DNA from: Hysterangium stoloniferum
Lineage: Eukaryota > Basidiomycota > Agaricomycetes > Hysterangiales > Hysterangiaceae
Reading direction: 5' to 3'
NCBI GenBank assembly: GCA_015178975.1
Contig: WHVD01000179.1
Coordinates: 62,001-126,000 of the forward strand
Length of the DNA: 64,000 nucleotides
Of this stretch, positions 22,805 through 33,491 are shown piece after piece. The position numbers and the translations under genes were made by a program. Every line of letters begins with the position of its first letter. Position 1 is the first letter of the stretch. The notes beneath the pieces are model-generated. The model was not told where the DNA came from and ran no database searches. It was given only the letters and a program-made list of their open reading frames with translations.

Positions 22805-24305
22805 TGTTGTGCGTGATATTTTAATGCATGTCTGAAAACTGTATTATTGTCAACGCAAATATGATATAGAATGAACCGCACAATCGATGTGAATATGAAC
22901 TCTTCCCTGGTTACACTAATTGATAGTAATACTGTGAGGTCCAAAGTTGCTAACTTGGTGCTACCCTAATAGCCAATGTTTTGAAGAACCCCGGTGCGGG
23001 CATCCATGATGATGGTAGCCGAAGAGAAAGAGGGCAGGGAATAAAATGCAATCAAGGCAAACTCCGAAGCGTGGCGTTCCCGTTTGTCCTAGCCGAACCT
23101 TTGTGTTGCCGCAAATTATCTAGGATGTCCAGGAAATCGTGCGAAAATAATCGTAAAACGTATAATTTGAGTCTCAGAATCATTAACCTCCACAAATCTT
23201 GACATATTAGTTGCAAATACTCTCTAATATGGAAAATATAATATTGATGCTTTGCTGTTTGGTTGGCCAGAATTTTTTGCTTCCGTCAGTCAATGCCGCT
23301 AACTGCTGAGTTAGAGGTCCTTGAGGCATTAAAGTTGGAGCTTTTGGATGATGTGGTGTCAGCGAGGAAGAACGTAAGAGTAACGGGTCAAGTAAATGAT
23401 GGACTGAACAGGCACACCAAATACGGAGATGGATATATTGTCACCATTTCTCCACTTTCTCACCAACTAATCAAAAATTAATTTAGAACACATCTAATCT
23501 TTATTTCCACTTTATATCGTGTGGGAAATGTTATTTTTACGCAGTTAATATATTGCCGGCGCCATCCCAGCCCGAAGGCAGGAGGGGAGAGTAAACAGCC
23601 GAAAACCATTCAACGGATCTGCTTATCCTGAGGTATGATCTCTTTGTACTTCGTTACTATTAAATATTGAAACTAATATATAAGTATCCTTTATTGTTTT
23701 GGTGCAGTCAGTCAAACCATTTATACCCCAGTTTTAACCCTACTGGCGATCCCGTACCTTTTGATAGCACTAAGCCCTACAATATTATGACCACGCCGTA
23801 ATATATCGTGTAAATGTAGAAGCCAGGCTAAATATAAGGAGGAATTTCATTCCTCAAAATAAATTTTGAGAGGAGGGCTATCAATACTGAGTAGGCGGCC
23901 TGAACCATTAAAAATATTAGAAACCCTGAGACGTCCGAAAATCCGCCATACTACTACACATGAGTCATATTTCGCAGCCACGGTCTCCGATGACCGAAAT
24001 TCTATCTTCAAAAACGTTCCCAATATACCAACCAATAGCCATCCATCTTGGTTGTTAGACACCCAGCATGTCACATTTAGCGCCATCAAAACGCCAGAAG
24101 AAGCATTTTGGGCTTCTAGATCCGGGCTCCAAAGCTTAAACCGGGCGATCCCGCATTGAATCGGCCACGCCCAGCCTTAATTATATCGATCTATCTCCAT
24201 AGGTTCGCCAATCAGTTTTTCAAACGGTAAATGTTGTGTCATATACAGGATGTTGACCGATACTTATTACAATGAAAAGAATGAAGTATAGAGACTACTA
24301 TTTTT
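22805..24305. repeat. Duplicated block B, upstream of the dead C2H2 copy
   Basis: Partner of block A. The first ~120 bp (gtgaatatgaactcttcc near 22887) also align with the upstream region of the intact gene (gtgaatatgaatccttcc near 55770), so B begins with the old promoter or 5' flank of the dead gene. The remainder has short frames only, for example 23263-23481 and 23866-24159 on plus; none is supported as a gene. A 14-base A run lies just beyond, at 24533-24547. Confidence 0.75.
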
Positions 24306-24709
24306 TGCGATAGATTTCCAGAGTATCGTGATGTTTCACCCTAATGGAAAAACGGCCCTAGTTCGCTTCAGAAGCTTTCAGTCCAGATGTTCTTGCGTGG
24401 AAACAGACGGTACCGTTGTTATAAATCGAGTTTATATTCTCACTGGAGGCGTTCAGTGCATTTTAATTTTAGATGGATGTAAATAGACTATGTACCAACG
24501 TACAAGGGAAATGATGATAATATGTGAGGACACAAAAAAAAAAAAAATGAGGAATAGGTATCTACATGTATGAATGACAGGAAGCATAGATTCTTGAGGC
24601 CGTGTGATGGTGTGAGTTCATTGTCTTGATGGAAAATGGATGTAAGTTGAAATATAAGAGACACCGGATGAAAATTCAACGTACCAACAATCCACTGGAT
24701 TGATCTGAA

Positions 24710-25773
24710 CTATTTCCACGGACCGCACGTGGCAGATGTTACTTTAAAATATCCGTGGCATTTATTCCAATGCCTCTGAAATGCGTCTTTGCGAGAGAAT
24801 ACCGCGTTACATCCGGGAAACGAACAAAAACAATCGGCATGGTCCTTGTGTTTCTTTGTTGTTGTTAGGTGACGATACAAATCGCTTTCCCTACTAAAAC
24901 TTCTTATGCAAACGCTACACATGAGACGCCGCTTTTCATGGCGCTCCTGAGGGCGTTGCGTCTCCTTAGTGCGGATTTTTGGCCGTTTATTCCGCAGAGA
25001 TTCTGGTCCAGCTTGTCGGGAGGAAGGACCATTATCATCAATACGTTGTCGTTTTCCAGCTCTGGAAGCTGGTTGGTACGAGCGAGAATCGGAGGGCCCA
25101 GAATGCGGCACAAGTTCAGTGCGATATTGCCTCAGAGCATCATCGGCTGCTATTGCTGCCTGTCGACGGGGAGGACCAGAAGACCACCAAACCGCATCGC
25201 GATTTGGAGAGGCGGAACGAGGTGGAGTAACCACGTGTGTTACTTGATGTTGCTGTGGAGTGAGCGCATCTGCCGTCTTTTTTCGCTTTGACGGCTCAGA
25301 CTCAGGATAGTCATCCACCCTTTTTCTCTTTGGGTTGTAGGGCTTGATCGGTCTATGAGCTCCGTTTGGAGAAGGGTTGGGCTGAGCGGTCTGCCGAGGT
25401 GGGCATGAGTTCTTAGCATGATCGGATCGCTCGATGATTGGAGTATCGGCGCAAGCGTTCCACAGGAACGCCGGTGATGACTCTATCATCGCCAAGTTCA
25501 AGTAACCTAAATGCACAACTAAATATGGTTATGGACATTGCAAGACTCGACCAACTCACGAAAAATATCCACCGAATCGTCTTCACCTCGTGGAAGATAC
25601 GAGGTATAATTGGAATCGTCCAATCCCCAGTCCGACCAATCCAGGGAAGATTCGGAGCCACGCTGTTCAGTCTCTGGTAAGGTCGGGAGCACAGGAGCAG
25701 TAACGGGGGGTTCTGGAGTGGGGGGTGTCGACCGACCATTTGGGGATGAGGAGTACGATGGCGAAGTCTTCAT
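24710..25773 (-). CDS. C2H2 zinc-finger protein, one intron, 336 residues
   Basis: Model: exon 25773-25560, intron 25559-25507 (gtgagt...ttag, 53 nt), exon 25506-24710. The coding length is 1011 nt and the frame stays open across the junction. The chosen start gives MKTSPSYSSSPNGRSTPP; an in-frame ATG at 25887 would add 38 less typical residues. The N-terminal half is Ser/Pro-rich and acidic (SLDWSDWGLDD, RGEDDSVDIF). The middle is basic with likely nuclear-localisation signals (NPKRKRVDDYPESEPSKRKK). Two C2H2 fingers close the protein: CSVC-x12-H-x6-H and C-x4-C-x12-H-x4-H (CSFPGC ... HWNKCH). This is the layout of a fungal sequence-specific DNA-binding regulator; its target is unknown. The upstream flank is duplicated at 335-820. 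The composition is GC-richer than the neighbouring repeats and there is no sign of decay. Confidence 0.8.
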
Positions 25774-25909
25774 ATTGCGTTCTTGGCAACAGGAGGGGGT
25801 GATGACAAGTAGTAGGGCGATGTCGCAGATGTATTTTATATATTGTTCGCAGTTCTCTGAAAGCCACGGGCGCCGAATGGGGCCCATTTTGGACGCTCTT
25901 TTCCATTGA

Positions 25910-26388
25910 GGTAATGGGATTATTTAATTTCAGGGCACCTGGAGGCTAATATTTCGAATATGTCACTGATAGAAGCCTGGATGGTGGTCGGCAATCAACA
26001 AACGCCATTTGTCTTGCGTTCTGTCCGGAAATAATACAATAAGCGTTCTGTCCCAAGACCCTACATCGCTCGCCTCTAATCAGGTTGGTTAGTCAATGTA
26101 ACGACTAGAATGTACATGAGCATCGACAATATGAGGTGGGAAGCATAGTTGGAAATAGTGTATATCCGTGATAAGGCATGTTAAGTAAACGGTCGCGACT
26201 TAGTAACGTGACTTCATAGAGTGCATGCAATTTAAATGACGTGCTTCATATGAATGTCAGGAACTGGTGTTTTATTGGTTGCTGTTTGCCACACGACGTG
26301 AACAGCTGACCTTGTGGAAAAAATTGAAGGAAATCGACTAGTTACAGTAAGGTGGATTATTCATTGTGTCCGATGAGTGTTCATGTGT
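25910..26388. repeat. Diverged duplicate R2, upstream of the C2H2 gene
   Basis: Partner of 335-820, same orientation, with conserved blocks gctaatattt, tacatcgctcg, ttgctgtttgccacac and ttcattgtgtccgatga. It lies just upstream of the minus-strand gene starting at 25773, so it may contain that gene's promoter. No conserved frame. Confidence 0.7.
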
Positions 26389-26710
26389 GGAAGTTTTACA
26401 AACTAGATAACATTAATGTAATATCTCAAGGTTGCTTGTGTAAAATAACGGGCGGTTGTCGTGATGAAGGGCGTGCAGCCAGTTTTGGTCTATCAACACA
26501 AAATATATCCGAAAAACGCTCCCCTAAAGGTTTGAACACCGGCTCGAATGTGATAGAAAGGGACAACCAGTTATCACGCGGCCAGCAACGAGTGAGTGTA
26601 TTTCTACTTAGACCTCTAAGTGATTTGAAATCTTATGATGTCATGGAAAAAGGAAAGTTTGGATATCTTACTATAGAATGAAAGATTACATAAGTAGGGT
26701 GAAAAGTATT

Positions 26711-26789
26711 GGCTTGAGCTGGATTTGAACCAGTAATCACTATGTCTGGATTACATGTCTAGTGCTCTTAAACCCTGAGCTATCAGGCC
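26711..26789 (-). tRNA. Degenerate tRNA-like sequence, closest to tRNA-Thr(TGT)
   Basis: Minus-strand reading gives a recognisable cloverleaf. The acceptor arms GGCCTGA/TCAAGCC pair at 6 of 7 positions and the D stem GCTC/GAGC is perfect. The anticodon stem CTAGA/TCCAG pairs at 4 of 5, with loop CATGTAA (anticodon TGT). The T arm contains a perfect RNA polymerase III B box, GGTTCAAATCC. The A-box region TAGCTCAGG is good. Oddities are an A instead of U at position 33, an 11-nt variable region and a broken pair in three stems. It is more likely a pseudo-tRNA or the head of a tRNA-derived SINE than a working tRNA. Confidence 0.45.
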
Positions 26790-26968
26790 ATTAAGAGTAG
26801 TCCTGTTACAACCATTGGTGTTTAGGCATTGTATCTGCTGTCACAGATAGCATCCACATGTCAACATCCTTCAACTCTTCCATTGACCTCACACCATAAA
26901 GGTCAAGGGTCAATGATTACCCTCAAGCTTACTATTGAGACTACACTTTGAGTCTAAGTAACTCTAAC

Positions 26969-29010
26969 TGTGAAGAGTGGTGGAAGTTCTGACTGTTCTA
27001 TATACGAAGAAATGAGTAGAATGGGAAGAAGGATGATTCAAGTGGAGGCCTCGACTGTTATAGTTTGAGGCCAGAAGTGTTCACTAGCTCAGATAATGCT
27101 ACCTATGTGGTAGCTGACATGTTACTCTGATCACTGCTTGCTGTAGACCTAGTTTGTGTCTTACAAGTGGTGGTGCTTGCATAAAAGTGTGTCTGAGTTC
27201 TATTTGGTGCCGAGTGCACCCACAAGTACAGTGGCTTCCAAAACTGTCCCAATGTTTTGGTAATTCTCAAAAAATGCTTTATAACCTACCAAATAAATTT
27301 TCTAAAATAGTGAAATTATTCTCCCATATACCTTAGCATACTAGCATTGATATACCATATACCTTAGCATACTAGCGTTGATATACCCAAATATTACATA
27401 ATATAGATGGATATTGGTGTCACAGTGAATATGTAAAAACAACCAATCATTGGGACAGTTTTGCAACCACCCTTTTTGAATCAGATATCTTGTTATTCTA
27501 GTACTTTGTATGGCCTCCCTTAGGCTTTATTACAGCATCAAGTCTTCTGGGCATATTTTCAATCATTTTCTGACACTTCTGAGGCTCAATCGTTGCCCAT
27601 TCCACTTCCACCCTCTCCTATAACCCCTAAACTCCCTTTAATGGTGAAGGATATTTCTGGAGCTGTTTCTTCAGGTGGAATCAAAGATGTTCTATGGGAT
27701 TCAGGTCAGGAGACTGTGCTGTCCAGTCTAACACATGAATATGATTTTAAAAAAACTATTTTTGTGCCATCTTGGATAGGTGTTTAGGTTATTATCCTGC
27801 TGGAAAATGGCCTCATCTGCTGGAATATCCAAATATTCAATGCTCTGGGACAAATGCTGAGCCAGGATCTCCACATATTGTGCAGAATCCATCCTTCCTT
27901 CAATCTCTGCAAGCATTCCCACTCCATTCCAACCCATACAGCCCTACACCATGATATCTCTACCTCCATACTTGACTGTAAGTTGGGTTGTCCTATCAGA
28001 AAGTGGTTCTCCAGCTTTCTTCAAACCATATTGATGTCCATCTGACCCAATCTTATTGATATTGGTCTCATCAGACCACAAGAGCCTTTTCTGATCATCC
28101 ACAGTCCAGTTTTGGCACTTGAGGGCAAAGCTTAACCTGGCCTTTCTATGTTGAGCCTTGAGCAAAAGTCTTTCTGCATTGACTACAGCTTTGAAACCAT
28201 GCTGTTTCAAGGTCCTTCTGACTATTTTGGGTGAGACATGATATTTATTGATGGAATTAATGTAGTGTGTGGCCTGGACAGCATTATCTAGTTTGCCAGA
28301 GGTGATTTGATATATGATCCTCCTTTGGTCAGTAGGAGAATGCTTGGATGGACATCCTCCTTTCAGGTTTTCTTTGTCTATCTATCTCTATATCCTGAGC
28401 AATTCTACTGATAGTAGATTTGCTAAGACCTGTTGTAGGGGCTACATTCCTATTGGAGAGTCCATTTTCTAGGAGGGATATGGCTTGTTCTCTTTTGAGA
28501 GGGGAAATAGCTTTCATGATAAGAATGATAGTTAAAATGTGACATTTAATATCACATATTAATTAGAACATCAAATAGATATCACGTGAAATTTCGTGTA
28601 ATTTTCCTGGCCCTCTAGAATATAATATGATATAATGAAATGTGTGAAAAGAGAGGGTTGCAAAACTGTTCCAAGGATTGTTCATTTTTAAATATTCACT
28701 GTGACACCAATATCCATCTATATTATGTAATATTTGGGTATATCAAAGCTGGTATGCTAAGGTATATGTGAGAATAATTTCACTATTTAAAAAAAATTAT
28801 TTGGTAGGTTATAAAGCATTTATTGAGAATTACCAAAACATTGGAACAGTTTTGGAAGCCACTGTATACACAGAGCTTCGAACTAATGAAATGGTGCAAT
28901 ATTCGAAGAATATAAAGGATAGAAAAATATGAATAAAATGTGTAAAATATAAATAAAATAACAGGAGTGTTTTACCACAATGAAACTGTGGTAAAAGCAT
29001 ACCCTTCACA
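26969..29010 (+). mobile_element. Solo LTR (TGTGAAGAGTGG family) split by a mariner
   Basis: The LTR starts TGTGAAGAGTGG at 26969, ends CCCTTCACA at 29010 and is flanked by the 5-bp target duplication CTAAC (26964-26968 and 29011-29015). Internal sequence shows it is a lone LTR. Subtracting the mariner at 27229-28864 leaves about 404 bp, shorter than the 580-645 bp of sibling copies, so part of its middle is gone. It is of the '3' end type A', with the palindromic accacaatgaaactgtggt motif. Family assignment beyond 'LTR retroelement' is open. It is an old fossil. Confidence 0.85.
27229..28864 (-). mobile_element. Tc1/mariner (DD34E) element, dead, within a solo LTR
   Basis: The ends are inverted (cagtggcttccaaaactgtc at 27229 and its complement ending at 28864), each bordered by TA (27227-27228, 28865-28866). 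Transposase pieces lie on the minus strand: an N-terminal helix-turn-helix (28517-28329, MKAISPLKREQAISLLENGL, SKSTISRIAQ), a catalytic block with WSDETNINKIGSDGHQY (28210-27944), and IFQQDN (27937-27728). The frame is interrupted several times and the final NPIE-type motif is altered, so it is inactive. The empty site is visible in sibling LTRs at 34884-34888 and, inverted, at about 62190-62195. It is a close relative of the element at 50129-51709. Confidence 0.9.
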
Positions 29011-31189
29011 CTAACATCTGAACCTTTCTTTATCTTCCCAAAATGCATCTTGATAGGGAATCAAACCTATTGTGATTGTGTCATCAATATGTGTGACACC
29101 ACATGTTTCATCCCATTGCCTCAAGTTCTTGAATGATGCCTTTAATTCCTTTGTCTCCTTATTGATCAAATATTATATTGTTGTGTTTTGTCCAAAAGTC
29201 TATTGTTCTCTTTATTCTCTTTGTTCATGACATTCTCTATATTCCACATCCAGTGTTAGTTGCATATCCTCTGTATATATATAAAGAATCTATAGTCTCT
29301 ATAATAGACCATCAGATTTATACATCTCTTCACACTTATTTTGTGTGCATACAGTACAGCATAGCACAACATAGCTTACAGGAATATTTAAGGTTGATGC
29401 TGGAATTGGGATGGAGCTGTCACATCAGGTGGGAGTGTTAGAGTATGATGTTATAGCTTTATGATGTTATATGATGCTACCTGTATTCTTCTGATATTTG
29501 TAGTATTTTTCCCAGCACTGTAGGTGCAGTAGTGAATTACCCAGTTAGGCAACTATATAAGTTCCCAGGAAACTGGGCACTTAGACAAGCACCCAGTGCT
29601 TCATCACACCACTATGGGAAAGTAATCTTACAGCTTGCTTTTATCTCATTCCTCACAATGTTCTGGATGATCTTCAGCTTTCTACTCATTTGTTCTAATA
29701 GATTTATCATGATGAAACCAGGTTTGCATTTGAACTAATATGGATTCATTAGAACACAACCAAATTTGCATTTGTAGTATAGTGGATTTATCAGGATAAA
29801 CCCAGATTTGCATTTGGACTAAGGTGGATTGATCTATATATTGTGATGATCTGTTCTCAGATATTTCAATCTTCTAATATAATATTCCATCCCCAGATAT
29901 TTTCAATATTCTAATATAATCCCTGCCTCTGGGAACCTATCAATTTGCATTATGGAATGATTTTCATATATGTAATACAAAATAGACTTGTATTTATGTG
30001 TTCAAAGAACTACAAAGAGTCCCAAAACATGGCAGAGCTGGTTGGAAAGGGCTATAATTGGAGGGATGAGAATCAGGGACAAAGCTAGTCTGGGATTGCA
30101 ATAGGGTAGCATTGGCTGACACCAAAATTCCCATATTTAATTTCATTCATACCTGTGAATAAAATGAAGGTAGTAGTATTTATTCTGTTGACTTCATGTC
30201 AGGATGTCGAACACTATGGTAGGTTTAGTGACACTGGTCTGTTTAACATAGAGGTATAATTCTTGTTTCTTGTGTTTAGAGTGTGCATTATTTTTAACAT
30301 ATGTACAAGTATATTTGGTCAATACCACCTACAATTTCCAAGCAATGCATTGTCTCCTACTGTCCCATGGCCTTAACCAACAAACTGAAGCAAACTGCAT
30401 CCACATTCTAGGCAAGCTGGCTATGCCATTGTTGGAATACAAGCATTATTGTTTCTTTATTCCCTTTGGTCCATCTCTTTTGTTGCCCCATTTAGTATTC
30501 TATTGTTTAGCAGATATATATAAGTAGCCAAGTATGTATCTACTTATTCATTTGCCTAATCATACTAGAAGATATATACACAAATGAAATTTATATACTG
30601 CTCTTATAGTTCATTTGGAGCTTCTATATTTTATTTCAACAGCTGTAACACCATAGATAAGTTGATGCCAATAGTGTCAGGGGACAATCTCAAGTTTTCT
30701 AAATTCATCCCTGACCTTCCTTAATATAGTCTCATAAGTCAAGGATAAGAGTACTTTGTTTTTATCACATTTTCAAACTCAGCTACACCTTTAGTTAGTC
30801 ACTCACTAGCCGAGGATTCCTTAGACTTTTCTCTTCGGATTCCCTCTGCTAGGTAAGTAATAATGTACATTGTATGTATATAATAGATAGGTATAAAACT
30901 TACTTCGGATTCCCTCTGCTAGTGCCCCAACTCAGTCATAGTGCGAGTCAGTGTGGTCTAGAGAGTCACCCTTACAAATAGACCAAAAGGTCAAAGGTTT
31001 GCCATTGCAAGTATGACATCTCTCTATTTGATTACCTGGCACTTGGTATATCTATATAATAATGAGCACTTGAGTAAATGGAAGAAATTGCCTGATATTT
31101 AGGACATTTTCAGGATGTTGAACCAGATTATAAAACACTCTGTAGAGTTTCAATTGCTTGGTGGTCTAAACACCAAAAATTTGACCCAT

Positions 31190-31870
31190 ATCATGCATCA
31201 TCTGTGGTGTTTGAACTCACACAATATATAATGGCTAGAAATTAATGAAATGGATGGAAAAATAGAAAGAAAATAGAAAAATAGAAATGGTAATGAATGG
31301 TAGGCCCATAATCCATCATTCAAAAATATTGTCACCAAACCTATTATTTACTTCCTTCTAGAAAATATTATGATATATAAGTGAAAAGCTTACCCACTAA
31401 GTTGACAATAAAGTATTTAGTAAATAACAGTATCATATCTTTACCATGAGCTTTGGCTCAATTGTAGGACCTACATGAATATTTTTCATGTCACCCACCA
31501 GTGTGACCATCTTTATTTTTGAAACAATTGTGCATGACTTGATTGATTTTAAAACATCAGGACCACTACTTTTTAATCTTCAAATTGTAATTGTGGCCAG
31601 ACCATACATAGATACATACATACAAAAATAAAGCCATAAACCAAAAAATGCCACATATGTAAACAAAATATACAAATATATGTCTCCATATCCCTACTAA
31701 AGCAGTGGTAAAAAAGTCCAATCAAGTGTTGGGTGAGTTTCATTCAAAAACTCAACTGAATGCCCCCCCCCCCCCCCCCCCCCCTTTACAAAACAAAACA
31801 TAGGTAGTACAGTACAAAACAGCCCACAATGTGTATATGCAGTGTTTTAAAACAAATCTCTACTTTGGTA
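31190..31870 (+). repeat. Diverged copy of the 3' flank of the C2H2 gene (partner 53085-53590)
   Basis: Shared blocks include tgaactcacacaatata, atagaaaaatagaaa, atgaatatttttca/acgaatatttttca, agtgtgac.atctt, aaaatatacaaa.atatgtctcc and gtccaatcaagt. At most CG dinucleotides of the partner this copy has TG or CA (tttcgccgcacg versus ggacctacatg-type), so it has been through heavy CpG decay. It ends in the C22 run, where the partner has C7. Confidence 0.75.
31763..31784 (+). repeat. Poly-C tract, 22 bases
   Basis: An uninterrupted run of 22 C follows ctgaatg. The paralogous position near 53490 has 7 C. Runs this long are unstable and error-prone in sequencing, so the exact count is uncertain. 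Confidence 0.9.
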
Positions 31871-32439
31871 TAACCTTTTGACATTCAGTTGTTCTTGCAC
31901 ATTGCACTTCTATTCCTTCTATATGAGTCTGTTTATACTGTTACCTCACATTGAAGGGTCCTATATATTCTGGATATCTATTTAGTTTGGATACATATCC
32001 CATTTCCATTTCCACTCACCTCTTTGACATTGATTTCTGGATTTCTGTGTGAGGGTGCAATAGATAAACTAAAGCCTTGATCTACTTGTCTTAAGCCAGC
32101 TGGCATTGCCAGTTATTTACATACTAACCCCCTTGAGTTAGTTCTTAACAATAGGGTGAGACCTGATATCTTAACCTTTGCCCCTGCTTGGGCACACTAT
32201 GCTTATGTGCTACCATGTGTCAGTATCCTAATTTCAGATGGACAGGGATTTAGTGTGTTTTTGGACCCAAGGACAGGTCTGGGTCCAGAGAGATGTAGTA
32301 TACATCAAGTAGGACTAGAGCTGGAATGGAATCTAAGTTAAATTAAGTCAGACAGAAAATAAACCATATCCAAAGTGAATATTTGAACTGGGTTGTAATA
32401 CATTACATCATTGTATTTACAATACATATGTATCACTCT

Positions 32440-32870
32440 CATCTGAGTCAGATGAAGAGCCTACCAGCCTCGTCTTCTTGCTTGATAGGACCACACTATG
32501 GATAAGCCTTGGGGATAGCTCATTTCCATCCCCTCATGTTAGGGTAATCTCTTATAGTTTAATCCTTCTGATGAGCTCCCAATTGTAGAATGTGGCTACT
32601 TTCTTTTTCTTCTGACTCTTGTCACCAACCATTATGACACAGGGCATTCTATGATTGCTAATGTTAGTATCTGGAAAATCAGTCCATTTCTATCCTTCTG
32701 ATGGGATAATGGAGGTGGGGTTCCTCACTCCCTCAATCTTCCTTACTGCTCTTCTTTGAGTGTCCACTGCAAGCCATGATTGGGGTATCATTTCAGCCAT
32801 TTCAAATGGCCATACTTGAACCTGAGCATCTTACTCTTAGCTCTGTACTTTTACAGTCAAAGTTTAGAGT
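32440..32870 (-). pseudogene. Coding-like degenerate segment, family unknown
   Basis: Minus-strand reading gives AEMIPQSWLAVDTQRRAVRK, then GVRNPTSIIPSEG, SNHRMPCVIMVGDKSQKKKK and NWELIRRIKL. The stretch ends upstream in an acidic serine run near 32440-32460. The composition is that of a basic, nucleic-acid-binding type protein, but no domain is recognised. It is broken and lies in repeat DNA, so a transposon origin is likely. Confidence 0.3.
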
Positions 32871-33491
32871 TCATTTTCCAAACTCACTTATCAACAATTG
32901 CACTCCTCACATTCTTCTATTTCTTCTTATGAACCATCTCTTATCTTTACTTTACTTTATCTAGTTTACTTCACTGGGGACTTTTCTGTTAAGGTCAATT
33001 CCACTTTCATTTATTCTAGTAACCCCTGGCAACTGTACAGTTTCTGACAGCACTACTAGTTTATACACATTTGTATTGTACTTTGACAGTCAATACATTA
33101 TATCCATAAAAAATAGGCTATTTCCAACAATACTTCCTCAGAATTTCCTGATGCAAATTTTTAGGGTGTTCAGAATACAATTTTAGCCTCAGAAAAACCT
33201 ACTAAAACTCAAAATATTCAAATGTTTTTCAGTTAACAAAATGTGGCTGATGGGAGGGTGGCCAAACATAGGTAGGGCTATATAATGGCAGGTGTCTTCA
33301 AGATGTATCTGGACTGGTGGCATAAAGGCATGGACTTCTGTGAAATCAGTCATGGTGCATCTGAAGGTCCTAGTTATTAGCTTACAGACAAGTCACTATA
33401 TCATTTCTATGTGTTTTGTATAGCCAACTGATTCAGTGTTTCAAGTGTTGCCTTTCCTGATTGGGATGGGTAGTCCATACTCAATATTTGG

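Larger units (their letters stand above)
29016..33490. other. Repeat-rich, gene-poor stretch with scattered relics
   Basis: Mostly AT-rich, CpG-poor DNA. Items noted: a possible LTR start (gtgggagTGTTAGAGTATG near 29431), with a TATATAAG motif at about 29549; imperfect gattt/gtttgcatttg reiterations at 29720-29830; paired ccctctgctag motifs at 30840-30925; the duplicate of the C2H2 3' flank at 31190-31870; a 22-base C run at 31763-31784; and a coding-like minus segment at 32440-32870. No intact gene is visible. Confidence 0.5.

Noticed and set aside
30940-31010. tRNA-Val-like stretch (ggtctagag...cttac...aggtcaaagg)
   Set aside because: The T arm and acceptor stem do not pair; the resemblance is too weak to call.
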